Below, piece after piece: positions 42,721 through 52,134 of a stretch of DNA of 64,000 bases (its first letter is position 1; each line of letters starts with the position of its first letter). The stretch comes from CAYURP01 sp964447175 (lineage in GTDB: Bacteria > Zixibacteria > MSB-5A5 > SM23-73-2). The stretch is from assembly GCA_964447175.1 (NCBI GenBank), contig CAYURP010000010.1, positions 7,149 to 71,148 on the forward strand, given 5' to 3'. Below the pieces are notes generated by a model. It did not search any database, was not told where the DNA came from, and worked only from the letters and a program-made list of their open reading frames with translations. The translations under genes were made by a program, and so were the position numbers.

Positions 42721-44039
42721 TTCAACTCTCCTTTCTGAACGCTTCCGGTTAGCTCCTCCAGATCTGCCAGAGCTTGATGGAAGCTGTTTAAGCTTAAAAG
42801 TTTCTCTATTTCGTAATTGAAAACTGAAAGCTGGGAAGTTATCAACGTAAGAAAATCGACTTTGCCTACCTGGTAGGCGATCATGGATGATTCCAGGGTA
42901 GATCTGGCTTGAGGCAAGATGGCGTCTCGGTACAGGGTAAACTGCTCTCTTGCCTTTTCAGCTTCCTGGTACCTCTCGACAACCTGGTATTCCACCATTC
43001 TTTGCATTCCATCTTTCATTTCCCGTGCGGCTCTGAGATTCTCATCAGCAGAGCCCATGTGTTTGCTCTGCTTGGCAAAAAACCATAAAGGTAAGCTCAG
43101 CCCGACTCTGAAAGAAAGAAAATCAGTACCTTTGACAGCATCCATGGGGGAGGATTCTCTTATTCTGTAATCAATCCCAAAGCTGAAATCGGGCCAGAAA
43201 TTCCATTTAGCCAGCGATTTTTTCTTTTCCGAAAGCCTTACCTGGACACTTGAATTTTCCAGCGCTGGATTCTTTTTTATTGCTTCACTTAACAAGGAAT
43301 CCAGATTTAATTCAATAAGCTCATCCGGCAAATCAGGAGGTGTGCCAATCGAAGCATTCGCTGGTCGGTTCAAAAGATTCAGAAGCAGGTCCTCAGACGA
43401 CTTAAACATCTTTTCAGCAGAGATCAACCTGTTTTGAAGCTGAGAAACTGAGGTCTGAGCTCGAAGCACATCTGAAGCCAGACCTTCACCAGCAGTGTAT
43501 CTGGCTTCAGCTACCTGCTCCAGACCTTGCATCAGCATAATATTTTCTTTGATAATCCCTATGGTTTTGTTCCAATAAGACAGTTCATAGAAGGCAGACT
43601 TAATTTTCTTGACCAATCGATTTGCAAATTCCACATAGGAAAACTGAGCAGAGGTAGCAGTTAAATTTCCGATCTCAGATTTTGCACCTAATTTTGCAGG
43701 AAAGGGCAGCATCTGGGTTATTCCCAGAGAAACCCCGGACATAGGAGTCTCATCCAGACGGTAAGAATCAATTGGAAGATTAGAGAAGGACAATCCTAAA
43801 GTGGGATCCGGCAGAGTTCCAGAGGCTTTGGCTTTCAGTTTTTCTGCCTTGAACCTAAAATGAGCAGCTTTGAGGTCCGGATTGGCTCTCAGCCCCTCTG
43901 AAATAAGGGAATCTAAGATCAGCTGCTTTTGTGCCTGACTCGATTGTGCCAAAAGTGTGAGAAGGCTGAAGCAAATTACCAACCCACACCATAAAAATGA
44001 TATTCTCAATTTAACCTCCTTAAGTAAAAGACATACCAC
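42717..44039 (-). CDS. TolC-family outer-membrane channel of the metal efflux system
   Basis: A 440-residue outer-membrane efflux protein (CusC/CzcC type) that would complete the tripartite pump with the next two genes. An N-terminal signal peptide is followed by the two-fold repeated helical hairpin/beta structure of TolC; visible landmarks are 'LTLLAQSSQAQKQLILDSLISEGLRANPDL' at the start, 'LGLSFSNLP' and 'TPMSGVSLGITQMLPFPAKLGAKSEIG' in repeat 1 and 'LLSEAIKKNPALENSSVQVRLSEKKK' in repeat 2. No N-terminal lipobox cysteine is evident. Four-base overlap with the adaptor. Confidence 0.9.
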   Translation of the reverse strand: MVCLLLKEVKLRISFLWCGLVICFSLLTLLAQSSQAQKQLILDSLISEGLRANPDLKAAHFRFKAEKLKAKASGTLPDPTLGLSFSNLPIDSYRLDETPMSGVSLGITQMLPFPAKLGAKSEIGNLTATSAQFSYVEFANRLVKKIKSAFYELSYWNKTIGIIKENIMLMQGLEQVAEARYTAGEGLASDVLRAQTSVSQLQNRLISAEKMFKSSEDLLLNLLNRPANASIGTPPDLPDELIELNLDSLLSEAIKKNPALENSSVQVRLSEKKKSLAKWNFWPDFSFGIDYRIRESSPMDAVKGTDFLSFRVGLSLPLWFFAKQSKHMGSADENLRAAREMKDGMQRMVEYQVVERYQEAEKAREQFTLYRDAILPQARSTLESSMIAYQVGKVDFLTLITSQLSVFNYEIEKLLSLNSFHQALADLEELTGSVQKGELK

Positions 44040-44086
44040 ACCCCTAAAAGGGGCAACAAAGTATTGCCACTTAGCTTAAGGAGATA

Positions 44087-44479
44087 TTAGATTAGAAAAG
44101 ATGAGTTAAGTAAATATAAGGGGGGATCTCTGTTGATAAATATAAAAAGGTGAGAATTCAAATCCTTTGGCTGGGTAAGATAATCATCTTGAACGATGTC
44201 GCTTGGAGAGTATTGCAGCAGGGATTCTGATTTCTTATTATAATCAGGAACGATAATTTCGGGCGAGCTCTGGGTCTCAGGCCACTCTCTGATCTTGCAA
44301 GAACACTTCTTCTGTTGGGTCTTAGTTGATTGAGAAGCTGAGCAGCTCTTACAGCAGGAGTGGCGGTTCTGGGATATGTCACATTTCTTACAAGGTATGA
44401 CGACAGCAGGTAGCAAGAACAGAATACAGACTACAATTAATACTGCCACTTTCATTTTTGTTTGCACTAATATTTTCAT
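44087..44479 (-). CDS. Small exported Cys-rich protein heading the metal efflux operon
   Basis: A 130-residue protein I cannot assign. Signal peptide/anchor at the N-terminus (MKVAVLIVVCILFLLPAVV from residue 9), then a cysteine cluster 'PCKKC' ... 'CCKSC' ... 'CSCK' (eight cysteines in residues ~30-62), then an unstructured-looking tail. The gene is immediately upstream (47 bases) of the outer-membrane channel, and the cysteine-rich periplasmic domain suggests metal binding or sensing for the exporter; inference from context. A HMM search of secreted copper-binding small proteins is the right test. Confidence 0.65.
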   Translation of the reverse strand: MKILVQTKMKVAVLIVVCILFLLPAVVIPCKKCDISQNRHSCCKSCSASQSTKTQQKKCSCKIREWPETQSSPEIIVPDYNKKSESLLQYSPSDIVQDDYLTQPKDLNSHLFIFINRDPPLYLLNSSFLI

Positions 44480-44758
44480 AGACTATTGGTGAAATTCACA
44501 ACGCTTTATAATTGTATACGACAAAAATTGTCTTATTTGCTTGAATCATTGAAAGATTGTTTAAAATTTCACCAATCAAATCATTCTAAAATAGTGGATC
44601 TAATTGGGTAATAGATATTAACGGCAACTGCTATTCTATTGCCTTACAAGGCATTAGTGATTAGAAGAATCGAGGTTAGAGTTGGCATTTGCGGATTTCT
44701 TTTAAATCAGGGAAGGTTTTGACTTAAGAATACTAAAATGTATAAAAAGGTAAGTAAA

Positions 44759-45316
44759 TCAATCCTTCATATATTTGAAAAATTGGATAATTGCAATCCC
44801 ATGCTTTTTCGTTTTAAAAAGCTCAAAGTTTGAAAAATCCAAATCCACTACTTCTTTTTTGTGGAGTTGGGCAATTATGATTCCATTTTTGCTGCTGAGA
44901 GGGTGTTTGTCAAGTAGATTTAATGATTTCTGGGTCAACTCCTTGAAATAGGGTGGAGCTACGAAGATCAGATCGAATTTTCTGTTAGCTTGAGCTAATC
45001 TGGGTATGGCTTTTAAGGCGTCGGAGGGATAGGTCTTTATAAGATCAAATATTCCCAGATTTTTCGCATTGGATTTTAAAAGAGATATTACCTTTGGTTC
45101 TAAATCAATGGCTAAAGCCTTTTTTGCCCCCCGGGATATTCCCTCAAATACAAATGCACCCGATCCAGCGAAAAGGTCCAGAATCTCAGAACCCGTTATG
45201 AAAGGTCCAATGGTGTCAAATATTATCCTGCGAACCAGGGCTAAAGCCGGTCGGGTAGTTTTTCCTTTAGGGCTTTTAAATATCCTGTTTTTATGTGTGC
45301 CGGCTATTATCCTCAT
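44759..45316 (-). CDS. rsmD: 16S rRNA guanine966-N2 methyltransferase (RsmD)
   Basis: RsmD methylates G966 of 16S rRNA. The 185-residue protein begins at ATG 45316 (MRIIAGTHKNRIFKSP...), the family start with 'R.IAG..RGR'-like beginning; nine upstream residues are not needed. SAM-binding motif I is 'ILDLFAGSGAFVFEGISRGAKKALAIDL', and 'DALKAIPRL' follows. The catalytic motif IV, normally (D/N)PP(Y/F), reads APPY here ('LIFVAPPYFKEL'), a one-base change from DPPY. That may impair activity or be a real variant. The organism presumably has another copy or tolerates loss. Confidence 0.85.
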   Translation of the reverse strand: MRIIAGTHKNRIFKSPKGKTTRPALALVRRIIFDTIGPFITGSEILDLFAGSGAFVFEGISRGAKKALAIDLEPKVISLLKSNAKNLGIFDLIKTYPSDALKAIPRLAQANRKFDLIFVAPPYFKELTQKSLNLLDKHPLSSKNGIIIAQLHKKEVVDLDFSNFELFKTKKHGIAIIQFFKYMKD

Positions 45317-45460
45317 TATGAATCCTGGATGAGCCAAATCCAATTAATCTAAAATATGAATCTGAATGATATACGCAACCTAATAAATCTTTTAGGCTAC
45401 CAACAAGCAGAAAAAGTTAGACCGCGTGGGGGCGAACATCTGGCATTACCCGTTTGGATC

Positions 45461-45513
45461 ATAGAGGTGGGAATTCATCCCACCTTTCACAGGTTGGGGC
45501 AACCTGTGATACC
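45461..45513. repeat. Double hairpin, AGGTGGG...CCCACCT then CACAGGTTG...CAACCTGTG
   Basis: First hairpin has foot ATAG; its block recurs at 45586-45610. The second matches 15332-15367 inverted. No gene is supported in 45317-45839. Confidence 0.6.
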
Positions 45514-45585
45514 ATATTTCTGGTATATAAATTGGTATGTGGATATTTCATGGGCAGAGACATTCAGCCATTAAGCGATTGACTC

Positions 45586-45610
45586 ATAGAGGTGGGAATT
45601 CATCCCACCT
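45586..45610 (+). repeat. Hairpin AGGTGGG...CCCACCT, second copy
   Basis: Identical foot ATAG and arms as at 45461-45485; 125 bases downstream in the same orientation. Confidence 0.6.
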
Positions 45611-45654
45611 TTTTTGGTAGCCAAGCCTTGCATAGGACATTTTGAGACATGTTT

Positions 45655-45677
45655 CGCAACCTTAAGGTTGCGGCTAC
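45655..45677 (-). repeat. GTAG-foot REP hairpin CGCAACCT...AGGTTGCG, copy 2
   Basis: On the minus strand GTAG + CCGCAACCT/AGGTTGCG; same as 26134-26156. Confidence 0.7.
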
Positions 45678-45764
45678 CTGTGTTGATCCTTTAACCGGTA
45701 GATCCACCCTATCCTCAAGGGGGGGTATATTCTATTTGCAGCAGCTGTTTTCTTGGTTTGAAGC

Positions 45765-45798
45765 AAAAAAAGAGGGGCTGAGGAATACTCAGCCCCTC
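45765..45798 (-). terminator. Rho-independent terminator of the ferredoxin gene
   Basis: On the minus strand, 11-base perfect stem GAGGGGCTGAG / CTCAGCCCCTC, five-base loop, then seven T. It ends 42 bases after the ferredoxin stop codon. Confidence 0.9.
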
Positions 45799-45839
45799 TC
45801 CTCATCAAAAGTTGTACTGATTAAAGTCTGCCTTTATAA

Positions 45840-46031
45840 TTAGTCTTCCTGAATCGATATGGCTTCGCTGGGGCAGGAATCAACTGCCTCCCTTACGGAA
45901 TCCTGCAGATCCTCAGGGATATCATCCATTATCACCACGGCTTTGTCTTCCTGCATCTCGAAAACCTCAGGACAGAGCTGGACGCAAATCTCGTCCCCGG
46001 TACAGAGTTCTGGATCAATCTTTACTTTCAT
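45840..46031 (-). CDS. Single-cluster [4Fe-4S] ferredoxin (CxxDxxC type)
   Basis: A 63-residue electron carrier of the Pyrococcus furiosus ferredoxin type. Cluster ligands C10, C16, C53 and the aspartate D13 (in 'CTGDEICVQLCP') give a CxxDxxC motif, meaning that the third ligand is Asp and the cluster can switch between [3Fe-4S] and [4Fe-4S]. C20 is present, but the usual partner of its disulfide (Cys48 in P. furiosus) is Ser here. A good ribosome site (GGAGG) precedes the ATG. Followed by its own terminator; a monocistronic unit. Confidence 0.93.
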   Translation of the reverse strand: MKVKIDPELCTGDEICVQLCPEVFEMQEDKAVVIMDDIPEDLQDSVREAVDSCPSEAISIQED

Positions 46032-46475
46032 TAAACCTACCTCCTCGAAATGGCGTTTAACAATGCTTCTCCTTAGTTTTGGGGGTTAAACTTAAAACCT
46101 AAACCGAATTTAGTCAAGAAAAATTTTAATTTTTTTTAATTTTTTAAATATAATCCATTTTTGGTAATAAAATAGTTGACAACTTAGTTATATCTTTTGT
46201 TTATTATTATTAGATGTTTGTATATGAGCCGGAATTTATTTGATTTAGTTACAAATATCATTGTACGTTCGATAAGATACAGGCAATAAATAATTTATTA
46301 AAGGAAACTTCTTCTGATGAGAGGATTACTTGTTTTCTCTTGTATGGGTTAGGTAACCTATTTCATATCAATGCGTTAAATATTCCTCTGGATTTTCCTT
46401 AAGGTTTTGATTACATTTGCCTATATATTTTATATAGAGGTTCGGGGATATTAACTTACAATTAGGAGATAAAAA

Positions 46476-47759
46476 ATGAAAAGATCATTTACTCTGGTTA
46501 ACATTCCAGTATGGGTAGGTTTATTTGTTTTAAGTTTAATGGTGGTAATTGTGTTGTCCTCCTGTGGTAAGAAAAAAGTAACGGGTGAGGATACCACGCT
46601 ACCGACTGTCAATATCCTATCGCCAGCTAATAACTCCGAGGTTTCCGATACGGTGGAGATCAGCGCACAAGCTCAGGACAATAACAAGGTGGCTAAGGTG
46701 GAATTCTATATAGATTCTCAACTCCTCTTTACGGATACCCAGGCTCCCTGGAAATATGACTGGACAACCTATTTATTTGATGATAGCACTGCTCATACAA
46801 TATATGCCGTGGCCTATGATCAGGCTAATAATTCAGCCACCTCCTCTGTGATTACAGTCCTGGTTAGAGTGAGTGCCGGGTTTTATTTCATCTCTGATTT
46901 CTACACTCCGGGAATGGCTTATGATGTTTTCGTTTCCGGGAACTATGCCTATGTAGCTGATGGGGAAGAGGGTTTACGAATTATTAACGTCCAAAACTCA
47001 GCCAATCCTTATTCTGAGGGGAATTTCAATACCTCCGGTTTTGCCCAAGGGGTCTTTGTATCTGGTAATTATGCCTATGTAGCGGATGGGCAAAATGGAT
47101 TGCAGATCGTGGATATTTCAAACCCCACCAGCCCGGATTCTGCAGGGTGGTTCAATACGCCGGGATATGCCGAGGATGTTTTCGTTTCCGGAAATTATGC
47201 TTATGTGGCAAATGGCTCTGAAGGACTGCTAATAGTTGATATCACCGATCCACATAACCCAGACACAGCTGCTCAATTTTCCAATGGCGGTTCAGTGAGG
47301 GGGGTTTTCGTGTCCCAAGGTTATGCTTACCTGGCTACTGCTGTCGGGCTTCAAATCTTAGATGTATCCGATCCCACAAATCCCAGCTCAGCCGGGTTTG
47401 TCTATACTGCACAATATCAGGGTAACCGGGTCTTCGTCGAGGGAGACTATGTTTATCTTACTGCTTTGATTGAGGGATTGCATATCTTCGATGTGTTTAA
47501 CCCGCATGATCCGGTGGAGCTGGATACTGTGTATAGTCCTGGAGCTAAGGCTTACGGAATTTTTGTCAAAGACAATTTAGCCTATATAGCCTTTGGGGAC
47601 GATGGGGTGCATGTGATCGATGTAAGCGATCCTTACCGGATCAGCTTTGTGGGTCGTTTCGATTCCGAGGGGAAAAGCTATGATCTTTTTGTTGTAGGTA
47701 AACTCATTTATGTGGCGGATAACTCCTCTTTGGTGATATTAAGACTTTCCCGAAGTTAG
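46476..47759 (+). CDS. Lipoprotein with Ig-like domain and LVIVD beta-propeller repeats
   Basis: A 427-residue lipoprotein; lipobox 'VLSSC' gives Cys31 as the lipidated residue. An Ig-like domain (~45-130, 'PTVNILSPANNSEVSDTVEISAQAQDNNKVAKVEFYID') precedes about six LVIVD-type repeats of 'GNYAYVADG.EGL.IVD' form (~150-420), which assemble as a propeller. LVIVD proteins are surface proteins of unknown ligand. Ribosome site TTAGGAGA is good. 46032-46475 is AT-rich; a TTGACA at 46177 lacks a convincing -10, so no promoter is claimed. Confidence 0.88.
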   Translation: MKRSFTLVNIPVWVGLFVLSLMVVIVLSSCGKKKVTGEDTTLPTVNILSPANNSEVSDTVEISAQAQDNNKVAKVEFYIDSQLLFTDTQAPWKYDWTTYLFDDSTAHTIYAVAYDQANNSATSSVITVLVRVSAGFYFISDFYTPGMAYDVFVSGNYAYVADGEEGLRIINVQNSANPYSEGNFNTSGFAQGVFVSGNYAYVADGQNGLQIVDISNPTSPDSAGWFNTPGYAEDVFVSGNYAYVANGSEGLLIVDITDPHNPDTAAQFSNGGSVRGVFVSQGYAYLATAVGLQILDVSDPTNPSSAGFVYTAQYQGNRVFVEGDYVYLTALIEGLHIFDVFNPHDPVELDTVYSPGAKAYGIFVKDNLAYIAFGDDGVHVIDVSDPYRISFVGRFDSEGKSYDLFVVGKLIYVADNSSLVILRLSRS

Positions 47760-47788
47760 TCGAACTAAATATTTTCAAGGGGTGCCAG

Positions 47789-50530
47789 GTGAAAGACAAA
47801 GACAAGTCTAAAGAGCAGCTTATAACGGATTGGGGCACGTCGCGCCAACGAACTGCTGAATTGAGAGAGCCGGAGTCTGATCGACAGCGGGCGGAGGAGG
47901 TGCTGAGTAAAGAGAAAGCCATTTGGAATAACATCATTGACTACAATCCTTACAGCATATCAGTATATGATGCCCAGGGACATTATGTGAGAGGGAATCA
48001 AGCCTACCTGGATCTTTTCAAATCCTTTCCACCACCAGACTATTCGATTTTTACAGATCCGATTCTTGAAAAGAACGGATGCTCCGAAACAGTGCTCAGG
48101 TTAAAGAAAGGGGAAGTGGTGAAACTTCCTGAAATGTTGTATAACCCTCACGTTGTTTACCCGGAGCTTCCGGATAAACCCGTGCTGGTACGGGGCATTG
48201 GCTTTCCAATTTTGGATAAGGGAGGGAAATTGGAATGCATAGTAGCATTGCATGAAGACATCACAGAGCGGAGGAAAGCGGAGGAAGCCTATCAGGTGCT
48301 GGTCGAGAATTCGCTACAGGGGCTGGTAATACTCATAGGCCATAAGCTGTTTTTCGTAAATTCCACTCTTGCTGAGATGCTTGGTTATACTATTAGGGAA
48401 CTGCTGTCTTTTTCACCTGAGGATATAAATGCAGTGGTTCATCCTGAGGATCGTGGATTCGTGTGGAAGCGTTATGCAGATCGCTTGGAAGGAAAACCAG
48501 TGTTGCCACGCTACGAGTTTCGTATGATCCGGAAAGATGGAACAAAACTCTGGGTGGAGATGTTTTCCAGTCGAATCGATTACGGTGGGAAACCAGCAAT
48601 TCAGGCAGCCTTCGTGGACATAACCGAACGCAAACAGGCAGAAGAGAAGCTAAGATCAGTGGAACAGGAGAAAGCAACTATTCTCAACAGTATGACAGAA
48701 CGTGTGGTGTATCAAGATAAGGAGATGAGGATAATCTGGACAAACATAGTTGTCGGAGAATTGGAGGGTTTGACATCCGAAGAACTGATTGGAAAACACT
48801 GCTATGAGGTGTGGCAAAAGCGAACCCAACCCTGTGAAAACTGCCCGGTTGCAAAAGCCTTAAAAACCGGGGAGTTACACCAGGCAGAGATGACCACCCC
48901 AGACGGAAGAACCTGGTTCATACGAGGGCATCCAGTCAGAGATAGCAAAGGATATGTCGTGGGTGCGGTCGAAATCACTCTGGACATCACCGAGCGTAAA
49001 AAAGCGGATAAGGCGCTGCGAGAAAGCGAGGAGAAATTCAGGAACCTTGCGGAGCAGTCCCCGAATATGATTTTTATTAACAAGAAAGCTCGGGTGGTCT
49101 ATGCCAATAAAAAATGTGAGGATATCACCGGATACAAAAGGGAGGAATTTTACTCTCCCGATTTCGATTTCCTGACATTAATTTCATCAGAATCTAAAGA
49201 CTTAATAAAGGCGAATTTCAGCAGGCATGTGCAGGGTGAAGAGTGCACTCCATGCGAATATAGACTTATCACCAAAGAAGGGAAAATAATAGAGGCAATA
49301 CTTACGACAAAATTGGTGAGATACGAAGGCGAGAAAGCTATCCTGGGAACGGTAACAGACATTACCAAGCAGAAGAAAATGCAAGAGGAGCTTTTAAAAG
49401 CCAAAAAACTGGAATCCATCGGAATTCTGGCAGGGGGCATTACCCATGATTTCAACAACATATTGACCGGCATTCTGGGCAATATCTCCCTGGCTAAAGC
49501 TAAAGCGGATTCTGAAGATGAAATCTTCAGGATACTGGTCAAGGCGGAAAAAGCCTCCTTGCGAGCCAAGGATTTGACCAAGCAGTTACTCACTTTCTCC
49601 AAGGGTGGAGCACCGATTAAAGAAACAACCTCAATTGGGGAGCTAATAGAGGACTCGGCAGATTTTGTGCTCAGAGGATCCAATGTAAGATGCGAATTTT
49701 CCATACCTGATGGATTGTGGCCAGTGGAGATCGATAAAGGTCAGGTAAACCAGGTGCTGAACAATTTGATCATCAACGCAGACCAGGCTATGCCCGAGGG
49801 CGGAATAATTAGGGTGAGCGCTGAGAATATTTCCCTTGATGCGAAAGACATTCTACAGCTTAAGAAAGGAAGGTATGTCAAAATAATAATTGAGGATCAG
49901 GGTATCGGCATGCCCAAACAACATCTGCAAAAGATATTTGATCCCTATTTCACCACAAAAAAGAAGGGTGATGGTTTGGGACTTGCCACCTCCTATTCTA
50001 TTATAAAGAACCATAACGGACAGATCCAGGTGGAATCCGAACTGGGAATTGGTTCCACCTTTTTTATCTATCTTCCTGCTTCCTTTAAAAAGATCCCTGA
50101 GAAGAAGCTCCCGAAGGAGAAAACCCTTCCGGGCAAAGGGAGAATTCTGGTGATGGATGATGAAGAAGTGGTGCGGGAGGTGGTGGGCGATTTGCTGGTA
50201 ATCCTGGGTTATAATGTGGAGTTCGCCAAAGATGGTGATGAGGTAATTGAAATCTATAAAAAGGCTGAAGCATCCGCTCAACCCTTTGATGCGGTAATAA
50301 TGGATTTGACCGTTCCCGGAGGAATGGGAGGCAAAGAATCAATTCGGAAGCTGATGAAGATCGATCCCGATATTAAAGCCATAGTTTCCAGCGGTTATTT
50401 CAATGATCCGGTGATGTCCGATTTCAAAAAATACGGTTTCAGCGGTATAGTTGCTAAGCCATTCAAAATCGAAGAGCTGAGTCAGGTCCTGCATCAGGTG
50501 CTTTCAGAAATGAGCAAATCTACATCTTAA
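47789..50530 (+). CDS. Four-PAS hybrid histidine kinase with receiver domain
   Basis: A 913-residue cytosolic sensor kinase without membrane helices. PAS 1 (~40-165), PAS 2 (~165-290), PAS 3 with a Cys pair 'CENCP' (~295-410; possible ligand or metal site) and PAS 4 (~415-540) precede the kinase core: phosphoacceptor 'GGITHDFNNILTG' (NtrB-type), N box 'VNQVLNNLIINADQAMP', G boxes 'DQGIGMPKQHLQKIFDPYFTTKKKGDGLGL' and a C-terminal receiver 'RILVMDDEEVVREVV ... VIMDLTVPGGMGG' with the phospho-Asp. PAS 4 is nearly identical to PAS 2 of the kinase at 60630. Start is GTG 47789 with AAGGGG seven bases upstream. Overlaps no other gene; output target unknown. Confidence 0.92.
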   Translation: MKDKDKSKEQLITDWGTSRQRTAELREPESDRQRAEEVLSKEKAIWNNIIDYNPYSISVYDAQGHYVRGNQAYLDLFKSFPPPDYSIFTDPILEKNGCSETVLRLKKGEVVKLPEMLYNPHVVYPELPDKPVLVRGIGFPILDKGGKLECIVALHEDITERRKAEEAYQVLVENSLQGLVILIGHKLFFVNSTLAEMLGYTIRELLSFSPEDINAVVHPEDRGFVWKRYADRLEGKPVLPRYEFRMIRKDGTKLWVEMFSSRIDYGGKPAIQAAFVDITERKQAEEKLRSVEQEKATILNSMTERVVYQDKEMRIIWTNIVVGELEGLTSEELIGKHCYEVWQKRTQPCENCPVAKALKTGELHQAEMTTPDGRTWFIRGHPVRDSKGYVVGAVEITLDITERKKADKALRESEEKFRNLAEQSPNMIFINKKARVVYANKKCEDITGYKREEFYSPDFDFLTLISSESKDLIKANFSRHVQGEECTPCEYRLITKEGKIIEAILTTKLVRYEGEKAILGTVTDITKQKKMQEELLKAKKLESIGILAGGITHDFNNILTGILGNISLAKAKADSEDEIFRILVKAEKASLRAKDLTKQLLTFSKGGAPIKETTSIGELIEDSADFVLRGSNVRCEFSIPDGLWPVEIDKGQVNQVLNNLIINADQAMPEGGIIRVSAENISLDAKDILQLKKGRYVKIIIEDQGIGMPKQHLQKIFDPYFTTKKKGDGLGLATSYSIIKNHNGQIQVESELGIGSTFFIYLPASFKKIPEKKLPKEKTLPGKGRILVMDDEEVVREVVGDLLVILGYNVEFAKDGDEVIEIYKKAEASAQPFDAVIMDLTVPGGMGGKESIRKLMKIDPDIKAIVSSGYFNDPVMSDFKKYGFSGIVAKPFKIEELSQVLHQVLSEMSKSTS

Positions 50531-50683
50531 TGTCATAAAAGTAATTTTCTCTGATTAACAGAGATCACTTCACTCTGGCTCACTAAATTCAGGCATATAA
50601 AATTCAAATATGCGTGATAACCGCTTGCTTATATATTTCCGATAATAAAAAGTTTTATTCAAAATTTAAAATAAATTTATTGC

Positions 50684-50713
50684 TTGATAAGAAATATGTT
50701 TATTTATTATAAT
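50684..50713 (+). promoter_or_regulatory. Promoter of the tldE-prmC operon
   Basis: TTGATA (50684-50689), 18-base spacer, perfect TATAAT (50708-50713); start near 50720, 89 bases before the first gene. Confidence 0.6.
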
Positions 50714-50808
50714 TAGTATTGGTGATTACAGAACTTCTGAATTGGTTTTCAGGAGAGCATTATTTAAGAATAAAATGTTGAGAATTAATAACCACAAATT
50801 GGGAGTCG

Positions 50809-52134
50809 ATGGAAAAAGATAGAATACTGAAGACCCTACAAAAGGGTTTAAAATTTTCTCAGGCTGAACAGACTGAACTTCTATGGCTGGAGGAGGATTT
50901 TAACTATACCGGCTTTATGCAGAACACGGTATTTAATAATATTTCACGCTATGATCACGTTTTGATGGCAAGGACAATACTGGATAAAAAAATCGGTGTG
51001 GCTGTCACTAATAAAATTGATGAAGAAAATATAAGGAGGGTGATAGATGAATCTTTTGAGATCGCTCAGAGCCAAAAGGAGGATCCAGATTTTGTATCCT
51101 TACCTTTCTCCTCTATGGCACCTGAAGTAAAAGGATTTTATCAAAAGACCTCGGAATTCTCACCATCGGATAGAGCAAAGGTGGTTGAGAAAATAGTCAA
51201 GGAATCTGAGAGAGAAAATCTGAATTCATTCGGTGCTTTTGAGACAAAAACCGAATCCATAGGTGTGGTTAATTCCCTGGGGACACAGCAGTTCTTTAAA
51301 GGAACCCAGGCTCACCTGACACTGACTGCTTCAACCAATGGTGCTTCAGGTTGGGCACAGGGTTTCAGAAGGGACGTAGAGGAAATAAATGTGCAGGAAG
51401 TTACTCAAGCTGGCATAAGAAAAGCGATTATGTCACAGAATCCGGCTGAATTGCCTCCTGGCGAATACACCGTGATCCTGGAGGAGGCTGCCGTTGCCTC
51501 ACTTCTTTTGTTTCTGGGTTTTCTGGGATTTGGTGGAAAAACTTTCTCTGAAGGCAGAAGTTTTATGTCCAATAAAATAGGAGAGAGAATAACCGGCGAG
51601 AACATTACCGTTACAGAAGATCCTTTTAATCCTGAGATGATAGGTATGACCTTTGATTATGAAGGGGTTCCCAAAAAGAAGGTGGTGCTGATCGAAAAGG
51701 GATTGGCCGGAGGTGTTGTTTATAACTCCTATTATGCCAATAAATTCGGGACCCAGTCCACAGGGCACGCTCTCAAGCCCGATAATCCATTCGGGCCTTA
51801 TCCCAAAAATATGGTCATGTCCCCCGGTAAATCAAATATGGAGGAGATGATCTCTTCCACAGATTTAGGGATACTGATCACCCGCCTGTGGTATGTTAAC
51901 TACTTAAATCCTATGAAGACCATGGTTACGGGCACTACCCGGGACGGTACTTTTCTGATTGAAAGGGGGAAAATAAGCGGGGCGGTGAAGAACATGCGAA
52001 TAGGCCAAAGCATTTTGGAGGCTTTCTCCAATGTGGAACTCATTGCCAATACCAGAAAGGTTTGTCCTCAATTCGGTGTGGTGATGCTGGTCCCAGCAAT
52101 GAAAATATCTAAGTTTAACTTTATCCAACAATGA
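50809..52134 (+). CDS. TldD/PmbA-family protein, TldE-like
   Basis: A 441-residue member of the TldD/TldE (PmbA) family, which as a TldD-TldE heterodimer degrades unfolded or modified peptides and matures some RiPPs. Signatures include 'AINMSPATLxxGAxxA'-like region 'GVAVTNKIDEENIRRVIDESFEIAQ' and 'GEYTVILEEAAVASLLLFLGFLGFGGKTFSEGRSFM'. The TldD metal motif HExxxH is absent: 'EEAAVASLLL' is at its position, so it is the non-catalytic TldE-type partner. No TldD lies in the window. First gene of a three-gene operon. Confidence 0.85.
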   Translation: MEKDRILKTLQKGLKFSQAEQTELLWLEEDFNYTGFMQNTVFNNISRYDHVLMARTILDKKIGVAVTNKIDEENIRRVIDESFEIAQSQKEDPDFVSLPFSSMAPEVKGFYQKTSEFSPSDRAKVVEKIVKESERENLNSFGAFETKTESIGVVNSLGTQQFFKGTQAHLTLTASTNGASGWAQGFRRDVEEINVQEVTQAGIRKAIMSQNPAELPPGEYTVILEEAAVASLLLFLGFLGFGGKTFSEGRSFMSNKIGERITGENITVTEDPFNPEMIGMTFDYEGVPKKKVVLIEKGLAGGVVYNSYYANKFGTQSTGHALKPDNPFGPYPKNMVMSPGKSNMEEMISSTDLGILITRLWYVNYLNPMKTMVTGTTRDGTFLIERGKISGAVKNMRIGQSILEAFSNVELIANTRKVCPQFGVVMLVPAMKISKFNFIQQ

